This document shows, piece by piece, positions 32,883-41,428 of a stretch of 42,505 nucleotides of DNA; positions within the stretch are counted from its first letter, which is position 1, and each line of letters opens with the position of its first letter. The notes beneath the pieces are model-generated. The model saw only the letters and a list, made by a program, of their open reading frames with translations. It searched no databases and was not told the DNA's origin. The stretch comes from Nitrospirota bacterium (GTDB taxonomy: Bacteria; Nitrospirota; Thermodesulfovibrionia; Thermodesulfovibrionales; UBA6898), in contig JACRLO010000003.1 in NCBI GenBank assembly GCA_016235245.1, forward strand, positions 6,362-48,866, written 5' to 3'. The translations under genes were made by a program, and so were the position numbers.

Positions 32883-32888
32883 TATAAT
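32883..32888 (+). promoter_or_regulatory. Perfect -10 box placing transcription start at the DUF3786 start codon
   Basis: TATAAT (32883-32888) is 8 bases before the ATG at 32897, and no ribosome site is seen. The -35 region is weak. This suggests a leaderless mRNA. Confidence 0.45.
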
Positions 32889-32896
32889 TATTTTGG

Positions 32897-33682
32897 ATGT
32901 CCATGAACGCCATAGAACTGTACAAGAAGCTCCCGAAGAAGAACTGCGGCCGATGCAGCCAAAAGACCTGCATGCCCTTTGCCCTTTCCGTGATAAAGGG
33001 TGAGGCGACCCTGTCAGACTGTCCCCTGCTTACCGCAGATGAGATAGGGGAAATGAAGAATTCCATATCGCGGGCCGACTGGCAGGAGGAGCTGATCCAG
33101 TCTCTGCGTCTGAAGATACAGGATGTTGACCTCGCCGCCCTTACCGCGGATCTTGGCGGTGTTTATCGCAACAACAGGCTCTCCATGCTTTGCCTGGGCC
33201 GGGAATTCGAGATATTCCCCGGGGGAGACATACGGACTCAGGGTCACATTACGCAATGGATCAAAATTCTCCTGCTCCACTATATCAACACCCATGGAAA
33301 AGCTGATCTTTCGGGCAGATGGGTCTCGTTTAGCGAACTCAAAAGCGGAATGGTAAAGGCAACGTCCTTTTTACGCGAGGCTGAAAACCCCTTAAAGGAG
33401 CTGTTTGAAACCAATTATGAAAAGACAGCAGCAGGGATCAGGAAACTCGGTGCAGCGCAGTCAGGCGACTTTCCGACGCCGAACGCCTGGATCCTTTTTC
33501 TTCTTCCCAAGGTCCCGGTCGTAATCCTCTACTGGCCTGAAGAGGACGAGTTCACTGCAAAGGTGAAGATACTTTTTGATAAGACCGCAGACAAATTCCT
33601 TGATGTCGAATCTCTTATGTTCCTTCTTGAGGGACTCGTGAAAAATATCGAGCGGGACCTTTCCCTTGACAACCGTGGATGA
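32897..33682 (+). CDS. Four-Cys cluster / DUF3786 protein
   Basis: 261 residues. The N-terminal 45 residues hold a cysteine cluster 'NCGRCSQKTCMPFA' with a fourth Cys at 42 ('SDCPLL'), the same pattern that binds a 4Fe-4S cluster in the large subunit of the corrinoid Fe-S protein (AcsC/CdhE). The rest matches DUF3786 ('IFPGGDIRTQG', 'WILFLLPKVPVVILYWPEEDEF'), found mostly in anaerobes next to corrinoid or one-carbon genes. Neither part has a proven activity; electron transfer or corrinoid handling is a reasonable guess. No acetyl-CoA pathway gene is in the window. It is probably leaderless and precedes DUF1189 by 40 bases. Confidence 0.85.
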   Translation: MSMNAIELYKKLPKKNCGRCSQKTCMPFALSVIKGEATLSDCPLLTADEIGEMKNSISRADWQEELIQSLRLKIQDVDLAALTADLGGVYRNNRLSMLCLGREFEIFPGGDIRTQGHITQWIKILLLHYINTHGKADLSGRWVSFSELKSGMVKATSFLREAENPLKELFETNYEKTAAGIRKLGAAQSGDFPTPNAWILFLLPKVPVVILYWPEEDEFTAKVKILFDKTADKFLDVESLMFLLEGLVKNIERDLSLDNRG

Positions 33683-33722
33683 CTGACATAAAATCCCATC
33701 TTCGGAACAGGCGTTTGAAACC

Positions 33723-34535
33723 ATGACACAGAATAAGACAACAGGGATCTATTCCTCTATTCAGGCAGTCTATCTTTCCTTTTATTCGAGAGAGCTGTAT
33801 CAGGACGTTGCGAGAAACTGGAATGGGCTCTGCCTCCCCTATCTCTTTTTTACCCTGATGCTCTTCTGGATTCCGGAGACCATGAATATGCACCGCACGG
33901 TTTCTGACTTTCTTGCCGACGAAGGTCCAAACTATGTTGAGCAGATACCGGTGATAACCATTGCAAAGGGAGAGGTCTCGATCAAAGAAGAGATGCCCTT
34001 TACGATTTACGACAAGAAAAATAAGACCCCTTTCGCCATAATTGATACGACAGGAAAAACAACATCTCTGGACAACTCCCCCGCACACGTACTCGTGACA
34101 AAAAATGCGCTTATCGTAAGAAAGGATGAAAAAGAGGTGCGCTCTCTGCCCCTTTCCGACGTCGGGGACACGACCATAACCAAAACGCTTATCTATGAAT
34201 GGATTGAGATCATCAAGAACCTCATCCTTGCCGTGTTCTTCCCTCTCATTCTGCTTTTATCATTTGGATTCCATATTATGCAGGTGATCCTTCTGTCGTT
34301 TCTGGGCGGGAATTTCGCAAAATATTTCCATGTCAACCTTGGGTTCAGGACGTTGATACGCCTCTCAGCGGTTGCCTTCACCCCGCCGCTGCTCCTTGAG
34401 GCAGTGCATGCCATTCTCGATATCGCGTATCCCTACAGTTCGCTGATGTCCTTCATCATCGCCGCAGGGTATCTCTATTATGCTGTGGGGTCAAACTCGG
34501 AAAAGATGCTCAATCCGATCAGAAATAAACCCTGA
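33723..34535 (+). CDS. DUF1189-family membrane protein
   Basis: A 270-residue membrane protein: one segment near 35-52, an external region of about 100 residues with beta-rich 'PFTIYDKKNKTPFAIIDTTG' and a downstream 'VLVTKNALIV', then about four segments from 165 to 260. This layout and the central 'IIDTTG' motif match DUF1189, of unknown function; members often co-occur with envelope genes. The ATG has only a weak ribosome site. It lies 40 bases after the DUF3786 gene and is convergent with the MFS gene (18 bases between stops). Confidence 0.85.
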   Translation: MTQNKTTGIYSSIQAVYLSFYSRELYQDVARNWNGLCLPYLFFTLMLFWIPETMNMHRTVSDFLADEGPNYVEQIPVITIAKGEVSIKEEMPFTIYDKKNKTPFAIIDTTGKTTSLDNSPAHVLVTKNALIVRKDEKEVRSLPLSDVGDTTITKTLIYEWIEIIKNLILAVFFPLILLLSFGFHIMQVILLSFLGGNFAKYFHVNLGFRTLIRLSAVAFTPPLLLEAVHAILDIAYPYSSLMSFIIAAGYLYYAVGSNSEKMLNPIRNKP

Positions 34536-34553
34536 CCTCTCTGGCCCATACGT

Positions 34554-35699
34554 TCAGGATGACGGCTTGCCATGAGGGACAAATTTGGTCATTACGGCAG
34601 CAGCTATCAGCACCATGACCAGGGCGTTCATCGCAGAGAAAAGACCAAAACTGTCCGCCATAAGTCCCGTGATCATCACACCCATGCCGCCTATGCCGAG
34701 TGCGAACCCGATCATGATCCCGGAGGCCATGCCGATATGCCTGTGCATAATCTCATGCATCATCACCATCGTAACAGAGAACGATCCCATGACGGAAAAA
34801 CCGAAGCAGAAAAGAAACACCAGGGCAACAGGACCGGTGGTATGGAGAAAGGCATACAGCAGCGGCGCTGCCAGCAGAAGAGAAGCCAGCGTAACCTGTT
34901 TTCTGCCAAAGCGGTCAGAAAGAGTGCCGCCCGCAAACTGCCCGGCAACGCCGGCAAGAAGCATGAGCGAAAGCAGAGAGTTGGACCGCAGCACAGAACT
35001 GCCGGCCTGAACGAAATAGCTCGGCAGATAGCTCAGAACAGAGAAATAGACCCATGACCGCAAAACAGCAACCATGATAAGAACGACCGCAGGCCTGAGA
35101 TCGTTGAAACTGAAGGGATGCATCTCCCGAATGCTGCCTCTGACCAGATCTGAGGAAAGCCTCCAGATAAGAGCCCCCATTAAAATACCGGGGACCGCGA
35201 TATAGAACATGCCCGCCTGCCCCAAAGACGAGGTAAGCGCTCCTATCAGCACAGGGCTTATCGCAAAACCGATATTACCGCCTATGATAAAAACAGACAT
35301 GACCCTCCCCCTTGCGCCGGTTGAGATACCGGAGATGGCCGACAACGCCTGAGGATGGAACATGGCGGGACCGAGGCCGGCAAGGGTTGCTAAAGCAAGC
35401 AGCATCTCATAGCTCTTTGCCATGCCCATGAGCCCAACGAAGACGCCTGCCCAGATCAGACCCAGTGCTCCAACCCATCTCGCCCGGTATCTGTCGATTG
35501 CATAGCCCAAAAACGGCTGGGAAACAGATGAGGTAAGCGTGAAAAAAGTGACCAGCAATCCGGCTGAAGCATACGACAGGCCGGAACCAGCAATCAGCAC
35601 CGGCAGAAACGGCGGCAGTGCGTTCATATAGATGTCATCGACAACGTGGCCTGCGGTAAACGTAGCAAGGATGCTACGGTCTGATAACTGCCGCTTCAT
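34554..35699 (-). CDS. MFS transporter, fosmidomycin-resistance (FSR)-like
   Basis: A 381-residue protein with 12 membrane segments. The N-terminal 'FTAGHVVDDIYMNALPPFLPVL' is close to the FSR family ('GH-x-x-D-x-x'), and the loop 2-3 motif 'GYAIDRYRARW' is the MFS motif A; a second copy 'GTLSDRFGRKQ' is in the second half. It probably exports a drug or metabolite by proton antiport; fosmidomycin itself is only the family name. The ATG follows the stop of the methyltransferase gene without any gap, so they are cotranscribed from the promoter at 36299-36327. Confidence 0.88.
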   Translation of the reverse strand: MKRQLSDRSILATFTAGHVVDDIYMNALPPFLPVLIAGSGLSYASAGLLVTFFTLTSSVSQPFLGYAIDRYRARWVGALGLIWAGVFVGLMGMAKSYEMLLALATLAGLGPAMFHPQALSAISGISTGARGRVMSVFIIGGNIGFAISPVLIGALTSSLGQAGMFYIAVPGILMGALIWRLSSDLVRGSIREMHPFSFNDLRPAVVLIMVAVLRSWVYFSVLSYLPSYFVQAGSSVLRSNSLLSLMLLAGVAGQFAGGTLSDRFGRKQVTLASLLLAAPLLYAFLHTTGPVALVFLFCFGFSVMGSFSVTMVMMHEIMHRHIGMASGIMIGFALGIGGMGVMITGLMADSFGLFSAMNALVMVLIAAAVMTKFVPHGKPSS

Positions 35700-36236
35700 C
35701 TACGGTTTTCTCAGGAGTGCAGACCGCGTGAAAATAGTGTCATGATTCTTTTCAAGGCTGAACCCCAGGGACCGGAAGATCGATACGGTCGCCTCCATAG
35801 CCCTGCGGTTCACCTCGACTGAAGGTTCATAGATAGAAAGTACTCCGCCACTCCTGAGGGTTTCGGCAATAATGGAAGCCGCCTCTTTCTTGCGCGCTAT
35901 TTCATGAAAACTATAATAGAGCAGACAGACATCTGCCATATCATGAGGCAGGTCAACTGAGGCGATATCCTCCTGTACGATCTCTACCGCACCGGCAAAC
36001 CTCTGCGCTCTCTTCCTGAGCTTTCTTACCATGCCCGGCTGAAGTTCGACCGCGATCACTTTTTTCGCCCGCTTTGCAATGGCTTCGGTAAAAAAACCAT
36101 TTCCCGCGCCGATCTCAAGGACAACCGATTCCGGTGTTATACAGGATTCATCAAGCACCCTGCTCCGGTCAGTGAAGGCTTTCCTGACCGGGTTGTAGAG
36201 GATAAAAGAAAACCATGAGGGGCAGACAAAGGACAT
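35700..36236 (-). CDS. Class I SAM-dependent methyltransferase
   Basis: 178 residues from the ATG at 36236, which has GAGGG 6 nt upstream; the frame is open to a TTG at 36284 but that start has no site. Motif I is 'VVLEIGAGNGFFTEAIAKRA', motif II 'VIAVELQPGM', and the post-I acidic 'QEDIAS'. The region 'LLYYSFHEIA' takes the place of motif IV, a pattern seen in UbiE-like and arsenite-type methyltransferases. The substrate is unknown. It is coupled to the downstream exporter gene, so a role in making or modifying the exported compound is possible (inference). Confidence 0.85.
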   Translation of the reverse strand: MSFVCPSWFSFILYNPVRKAFTDRSRVLDESCITPESVVLEIGAGNGFFTEAIAKRAKKVIAVELQPGMVRKLRKRAQRFAGAVEIVQEDIASVDLPHDMADVCLLYYSFHEIARKKEAASIIAETLRSGGVLSIYEPSVEVNRRAMEATVSIFRSLGFSLEKNHDTIFTRSALLRKP

Positions 36237-36298
36237 CAGATGCCCTCTGCAGCGCGTGATGAGATTAACCGGACATGTTGGCAATACATGATACGTTA

Positions 36299-36327
36299 AG
36301 AATAGATTCTTTTCTCCGCAAATGCAA
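36299..36327 (-). promoter_or_regulatory. Predicted promoter of the methyltransferase-MFS pair
   Basis: On the minus strand, TTGCAT (36322-36327) is 17 bases from TATTCT (36299-36304). It lies in the 111-base gap between the GGDEF-like gene and the methyltransferase. Confidence 0.5.
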
Positions 36328-36347
36328 CAACACTACAGAGAGGATGA

Positions 36348-36962
36348 TTAATCAGTGCAGAGCATGTCTTTGGTCATAATGACGATCTCATCGTCCGCGC
36401 TTTCGATCGCGTCGCAGACCCGTGCCATATTAAGCACAAGGTCGCTCTTCTTGACCGGCAGTTTCTTATCTGCCACGACGCAGACCAGCTTCATCAGCCC
36501 TATCGTGATGGCCTTGCCATCGCTCTTTTTGAAAGAGAGGGTCTCCTTCTTTTTCATGTCATCCTTGGAATAAAAGTCGGCGATGCGCTTTGTAAACAAT
36601 GCAGAAGCCTGCTCCATCAGCTTCGGCATCTCCCGGCAGTCGCAGATGACCATAAAATCATGAGTGCTCAGTGTGCCGGCAAAGCCGTTTTTGCGGGAAT
36701 CGGCAGAAGTCTTCAGAATGGCAGCCGCCCACTGGATAATATCCGCATGCCTGTTCGGACCGTACTTGATGAGGTATGACTGGATGTTTGATATCCGCAC
36801 ATAGGCGACAGAGTATTTGCCCATCCTGGGATATATCTCCTCAAGCTTCCTGAGGATCGCTGATTTGTCCGGCAGACCGGTCAGGTAATCAGGCCAGAGA
36901 TACGGATTGTTCTGCCTCTTGCGAAGGTCTGCGATATATTTTCTTGCCTCTGAAAGCCCCAC
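36348..36962 (-). CDS. Degenerate GGDEF-domain protein
   Basis: 204 residues. The first part has the GGDEF-family opening 'WPDYLTGLPDKSAILRKLEEI', then 'VAYVRISNIQSYLIKYG' in the place of the 'DiDxFKxiNDxyG' strand-helix. Where the active GGDEF signature belongs the sequence reads 'GTLSTHDFMVIC', and the catalytic Asp/Glu pattern is lost. It therefore should not make c-di-GMP; it may bind GTP or c-di-GMP or only partner proteins. The start is GTG (36960-36962) with GGAGG 7 nt upstream, and a TTGACA promoter lies at 36997-37026. The 161-base gap to the hybrid kinase gene holds only this promoter. Confidence 0.8.
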   Translation of the reverse strand: MGLSEARKYIADLRKRQNNPYLWPDYLTGLPDKSAILRKLEEIYPRMGKYSVAYVRISNIQSYLIKYGPNRHADIIQWAAAILKTSADSRKNGFAGTLSTHDFMVICDCREMPKLMEQASALFTKRIADFYSKDDMKKKETLSFKKSDGKAITIGLMKLVCVVADKKLPVKKSDLVLNMARVCDAIESADDEIVIMTKDMLCTD

Positions 36963-36996
36963 GGGTCACCTCCATTATTTCTTTTATCTTCAATAG

Positions 36997-37026
36997 GTAA
37001 TACCGCATTTTCAGGCAGCTTGTCAA
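36997..37026 (-). promoter_or_regulatory. Predicted promoter of the degenerate GGDEF gene
   Basis: A perfect TTGACA (37021-37026, minus strand) is followed after 18 bases by TATTAC (36997-37002). The leader is about 28 nt. Confidence 0.55.
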
Positions 37027-37123
37027 CTTGAAGTTCCATTTATCAGGTAGGCTCGCCGAGACGATCACCTGCATATAAATATGGTCTGTCCAGCGATGCC
37101 ATACTCAGCATTCAATAAGAGCC

Positions 37124-39766
37124 TTATCCTCGTTGACATTTGTTTTGATCCAGCGTTTCACGGACTTTCTTCAGAAGATCCATGGGAGATATCGGTTTAT
37201 AAACGATAGCAGCGTCGCTGAGAGATATTTTGTCCCTGACCGTGTCAGGGGAATATCCGCTCGCAAAGATGACCTTGATCGCGGGCTTAATCTTCTTAAG
37301 CTTATCATAGACCTCTTTGCCGCTTTTCTTCGGCATAACGAGATCGGTAAGCAGCAGGTCGATCCTGTCTTTATTGTCCTGAAACTTGTGAATAGCATCT
37401 TCGCCGTCAAAAGCCACAATTACGGTATAGCCGAACTCCTCGAGCACTGAGCCTGACAACTTTCTCAGTATCTCATCATCTTCAGCCAAAAGTATTGTCT
37501 CGGTGCCTCCTTCCGGGCAGTCCGGCTCTTCGGTAATTGCCGTCTCCTGCAGCGCAGCGGCCGCAACCGGCAGATACACCTTAAAAGCGGTCCCCTCCCC
37601 AGGCTCACTATATACGTCGATAAACCCGCCGTGCTGCTTGATAATGCCATAGATAATGGCCAGGCCAAGTCCTGTACCTTTACCAACCTCTTTTGTTGTA
37701 AAAAAAGGCTCAAATATCCTCTGTCTGGTCTCTTCGTCCATGCCAATACCGTTGTCGGTAACAGTGATCATGCCATAACGCCCGGGCGTCCCATACCCAT
37801 GCCGTTTTGAAAAGCCCTCGTCAAGCCGCACCTGATCTGTCGTAACCGCAAGGATACCACCGTTGGGCATGGCATCTCTGGCATTTGTGGCAAGGTTCAT
37901 CAGGATCTGCTCTATCTGATTGGGATCAGCAGATACCATAATGGAGTTTTCGTGCAGATTCGTCCGGAACTCGATATCCTCGCCAATTACCCTGCGCAGG
38001 AACATCTCGCTTTTATTCAGAAGCGTATTCAGGTCCACCTGCTTTCTTATGCTCATCTGTCTTCTGCTGAAGGAAAGAAGCCCCTGCGTAAGATAGGCCG
38101 CCTTGTCCGCAGCAACAAGCATATTTTCAACATTCTTTCTGAATGGGTTATCCGGTTCCATCTTCATGGCCGCAAGCTGGCCGTACCCGATGATAGCGCT
38201 CAGTATATTATTGAAGTCATGGGCAATGCCGCCGGCAAGGGTGCCGACCGATTCCATCTTCTGGGACTGTCGGAGCTGCTCTTCAAGCTTTTGGTGTTCC
38301 GTGATGTCCCTGCCTACCCGTATTACATTGACCACCCCGTCCGGACCCATTACCGGCACAGTCCGGACCTCAAGTTTTCTGGCTTGCATAAGTACATGTT
38401 TTTCAACCGTATGGCCGGACTGGAAGCTTTTCCTGGCTGGGCAATCCTCACATATCTCATCACGATTAAACCAGAGCCGATAACAATATTCTCCCTCCAT
38501 CGCAAGCGGATCGAGTGCAATTCTTTCACCCGCAACGCGGTTTGCCCAGAGTATTTTGTAATCGGAAGAGAGGAGCGTAATGCTGTCCGGAATAGCATTG
38601 AGCAGGGCGGTAAACTGACTGGACATAATGCGAAACATCTTTTCGCTATCTGTCAGGTTTTTCTCTGCCTGCTTGCGAGCGGTAATATCTTCCGTAATTC
38701 CCAGGAGCTTTTCGACAACGCCCTGTTTGTTTATGATCGGGACAAAACATGACTTATAGATCTGTCCCTGCGACCCATTAGACTTAAATTCAAAATAACC
38801 GTTTTCCCCTTCATACGCGCGCTGGAGAAGCCCCCCTATACGCTCTCTGTCTTCAGGGCTTACCGCATCAAGATATAATAATCCCTGCACGTCTCTTTCA
38901 GCATGGAACCCCATCATCGAAAGCCCCGCACTGTTCATGGAAATAATCCTGCCGTTTATGTCTATCTCATGGATACAGACCGGGGAGTTATTAACCATGG
39001 TACGATATCGCTCTTCACTCTGTCTCAAGGCTATGGCGTTTTTCTCCTGCCTCTGTGACCGCGAAAGGATCAGCCCGGCCCCTGCCAGCCAATAGATAAA
39101 ATACAGAAAACCCTCTTTTGCCATCGATTTATACATGCCGGCATAAAAAGGCTGCATGGGGATTGATGCACTTATCGCACCCCTGATATCACCTTCCTGA
39201 TATCCCTGAAAGGCATGACACTTCAAGCAGGCCTTATCAGTCCTGAGAGGATGCATGGCCCTCAAATATTTTTTCCCTCCCAAAACTTCCACTGAAGCTA
39301 CTTCGGTCGCCCCCCGCTCAAACGCCTTGAGCGCTCCAATCTCCCAGTCATCAGCCCTGTTTTCGGGACGCAGCAGCTTAAGGCTCGTTATATGGCCCCG
39401 TATGCCGGTTTCGGCGTTTTCAAGTTCGTGTATCTGACGGGTCATGTACGCAGGATTGATAAGGGTAAGTTTCTTCCCGGAAGGGGTTTCGATGTCCCTT
39501 TCCGGTATCTGCGTCAGATAGGGATTTGGCGGAGTCTTTTCTGTAACCAGCGCATATACGCCGCCATGCTGCGCATTCCACTTGCGGTAGGTGATATCTT
39601 TTTCGATCAGAGAACGGCCGGCAATGAGAGCGCTCTCCTCGGCATCTTCCCAATGATCGTACGCTTCATAGGAAAACATGACAAGGAGCAGAACAGTCCA
39701 TGCAAATAGAGCACGTCTGCTCTTGCTGATCAGGGACCCAAAGCCTAAGAAGTTTTCTTCTGTCAT
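37124..39766 (-). CDS. Hybrid sensor histidine kinase with periplasmic c-heme (DUF3365-like) domain
   Basis: 880 residues. A membrane segment at about 18-34 precedes a periplasmic DUF3365/Tll0287-type domain with the c-heme site CLKCH (Cys180-Cys183-His184), then a second segment near 209-234. Two PAS domains follow (about 250-365 and 380-490; the second has a Cys-rich 'CYRLWFNRDEICEDCP'), then HisKA with His516, a complete HATPase domain (N-box near 624, 'DNGIGMDEE' near 671, 'GTGLGLAI' at 697-704) and a receiver domain with Asp808 and Lys857. It should sense redox state or a small ligand through heme. It lies 35 bases after cheB, in the same direction. Confidence 0.93.
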   Translation of the reverse strand: MTEENFLGFGSLISKSRRALFAWTVLLLVMFSYEAYDHWEDAEESALIAGRSLIEKDITYRKWNAQHGGVYALVTEKTPPNPYLTQIPERDIETPSGKKLTLINPAYMTRQIHELENAETGIRGHITSLKLLRPENRADDWEIGALKAFERGATEVASVEVLGGKKYLRAMHPLRTDKACLKCHAFQGYQEGDIRGAISASIPMQPFYAGMYKSMAKEGFLYFIYWLAGAGLILSRSQRQEKNAIALRQSEERYRTMVNNSPVCIHEIDINGRIISMNSAGLSMMGFHAERDVQGLLYLDAVSPEDRERIGGLLQRAYEGENGYFEFKSNGSQGQIYKSCFVPIINKQGVVEKLLGITEDITARKQAEKNLTDSEKMFRIMSSQFTALLNAIPDSITLLSSDYKILWANRVAGERIALDPLAMEGEYCYRLWFNRDEICEDCPARKSFQSGHTVEKHVLMQARKLEVRTVPVMGPDGVVNVIRVGRDITEHQKLEEQLRQSQKMESVGTLAGGIAHDFNNILSAIIGYGQLAAMKMEPDNPFRKNVENMLVAADKAAYLTQGLLSFSRRQMSIRKQVDLNTLLNKSEMFLRRVIGEDIEFRTNLHENSIMVSADPNQIEQILMNLATNARDAMPNGGILAVTTDQVRLDEGFSKRHGYGTPGRYGMITVTDNGIGMDEETRQRIFEPFFTTKEVGKGTGLGLAIIYGIIKQHGGFIDVYSEPGEGTAFKVYLPVAAAALQETAITEEPDCPEGGTETILLAEDDEILRKLSGSVLEEFGYTVIVAFDGEDAIHKFQDNKDRIDLLLTDLVMPKKSGKEVYDKLKKIKPAIKVIFASGYSPDTVRDKISLSDAAIVYKPISPMDLLKKVRETLDQNKCQRG

Positions 39767-39801
39767 ATCTTATCGCTGACAAGCAGCGTACGTTTCGCTC
39801 A

Positions 39802-40875
39802 TTACTGACAATTTCTGATCACGTCGTAACTTATCCGGTCAAGGGGAAGGACCTTATCGACCCCACCCATTTTAATAGCCTCTTTTGGCATACCGAAAAC
39901 CACCGACGTTGCCTCGTCCTGGGCAATCGTGTAAGCACCGGCATCCTTCATCTCCCGCATACCCTTTGCACCGTCGTCCCCCATGCCGGTCATGATGACG
40001 CCAACCGCGTTTTTGCCTGCATACCGTGCCGCTGATCTGAAAAGTACATCGACAGACGGGCGATGACGACTGACAAGAGGGCCTTCTTTTATCTCGACAT
40101 AGTATCTCGCACCACTGCGTTTCAGAAGCATATGAAAATTGCCCGGCGCAATGAGCGCGCGCCCGCGGATGACCGTATCATTGTCTTCCGCTTCTTTCAC
40201 GGTAATCTGACAGAGCGAATCGAGACGCTTTGAAAATGCGGTGGTAAAGTGCTCAGGCATATGCTGCACGATAACGATACCCGGACTGTCAGCAGGAAAC
40301 GATTCAAGGAAGACCCTGAGCGCCTCTGTACCGCCGGTGGATGCGCCGACAACAACCACTTTTTCGGTCGTCTGGATCATGGACTTCGAGGATGCCTTTT
40401 CGATAACAGCATCAGCGGTAAGCTTGGGTGTCACTTTCATCGGAGTCTTTGATATGAGCTTAACGCGAGCCACTGAAGCAGCCCTGACAGCATCGCAAAT
40501 ACGCAGGCGTGATTCCTCGATAAACTGCTTGGTCCCCATTCGGGGCTTCTGAATGATCTCGACTGCGCCGTATTCCATCGCCCTGAGCGCTGTCTCCGAA
40601 CCTTGTTCCGTCAGGCTCGAGCACATGACTACCGGTATCGGATGCTGGCTCATCAGTTTCTGCAGAAAGGTCAACCCATCCATGCGGGGCATCTCTACAT
40701 CAAGCGTAATAACGTCGGGTATCTCATCGCGCATCCGCTCCGCGGCAATAATCGGATCTGCTGCGGTTGCCATGATCTCGATGCCGGGGTCTGACGACAG
40801 TATCTCTGAAAGCGTCTGGCGAACAACAGCAGAGTCATCCACGATAAGTACTTTTATTTTTTTATTTATACCCAT
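39802..40875 (-). CDS. cheB: Chemotaxis protein-glutamate methylesterase/deamidase
   Basis: 357 residues: a receiver domain (Asp58 region in '[14 protein letters not shown]') linked to the methylesterase domain with the catalytic triad Ser ('[12 protein letters not shown]'), His ('VQHMPEHFT') and Asp ('[12 protein letters not shown]'). It removes methyl groups from, and deamidates, chemoreceptor glutamates when phosphorylated by CheA. The ATG has TAGGAG upstream. It follows cheD by 28 bases in the order cheW-cheR-cheD-cheB. No chemoreceptor, cheA or cheY is in the window. Confidence 0.96.
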   Translation of the reverse strand: MGINKKIKVLIVDDSAVVRQTLSEILSSDPGIEIMATAADPIIAAERMRDEIPDVITLDVEMPRMDGLTFLQKLMSQHPIPVVMCSSLTEQGSETALRAMEYGAVEIIQKPRMGTKQFIEESRLRICDAVRAASVARVKLISKTPMKVTPKLTADAVIEKASSKSMIQTTEKVVVVGASTGGTEALRVFLESFPADSPGIVIVQHMPEHFTTAFSKRLDSLCQITVKEAEDNDTVIRGRALIAPGNFHMLLKRSGARYYVEIKEGPLVSRHRPSVDVLFRSAARYAGKNAVGVIMTGMGDDGAKGMREMKDAGAYTIAQDEATSVVFGMPKEAIKMGGVDKVLPLDRISYDVIRNCQ

Positions 40876-40903
40876 TCGCTCCTACCTCAGTATTTATCGA
40901 CAC

Positions 40904-41428
40904 CTATACGTTCGATTCTTCAAGCTCAGTCCTTCTGACCCGTTTCAGGAATACTTCTCCTGTATGGGTATAAAACAGGATCTTCCGGCCCTGCATGCCG
41001 CCTATATCGGCCTTCAGGATCTGCAGCTTCTCTGCATCGAGTATCCTGATGGCAGCCTGAATGTTCAGATTGCCGATCGTGTTAGCTTTTCGGCCTTCGT
41101 CCAGCGGTGAAAACATATCGGCACCACCAAAGAGCTTGACCTCCATTTCATGGTCGCCGATCCCATATCCTCTGATTTTGCCAAGCATAAGCCTTATGGA
41201 ACAATCAACGTATCTGAAAGCATTTCCGCAACTGTTGTCACAAGGCTTGTCATCCTTGCAGTTTGGAAGAAGACCGTGGCATATCGCGCCTATTTTCAGC
41301 CGGGGACAGAACATGGTCACCGATACGCATGACCCGAGCACTGTCGTGACAACCGTCGGGCTGTCAGTGATATATAATTCTCCGGGCTTGAGATATACGG
41401 CAGGAAGATCAGTTACCGGCGCCTTCAT
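40904..41428 (-). CDS. cheD: Chemoreceptor glutamine deamidase
   Basis: 174 residues. The catalytic Cys is in 'VLGSCVSVTMF' and the His in 'GAICHGLLP'; 'CGNAFRYVDCSI' and 'VKLFGGADMF' are conserved family segments. CheD deamidates receptor glutamines and, in many bacteria, is held by CheC-type phosphatases; no cheC is visible here. The ATG overlaps the stop of cheR (ATGA), so translation is coupled. Confidence 0.95.
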   Translation of the reverse strand: MKAPVTDLPAVYLKPGELYITDSPTVVTTVLGSCVSVTMFCPRLKIGAICHGLLPNCKDDKPCDNSCGNAFRYVDCSIRLMLGKIRGYGIGDHEMEVKLFGGADMFSPLDEGRKANTIGNLNIQAAIRILDAEKLQILKADIGGMQGRKILFYTHTGEVFLKRVRRTELEESNV

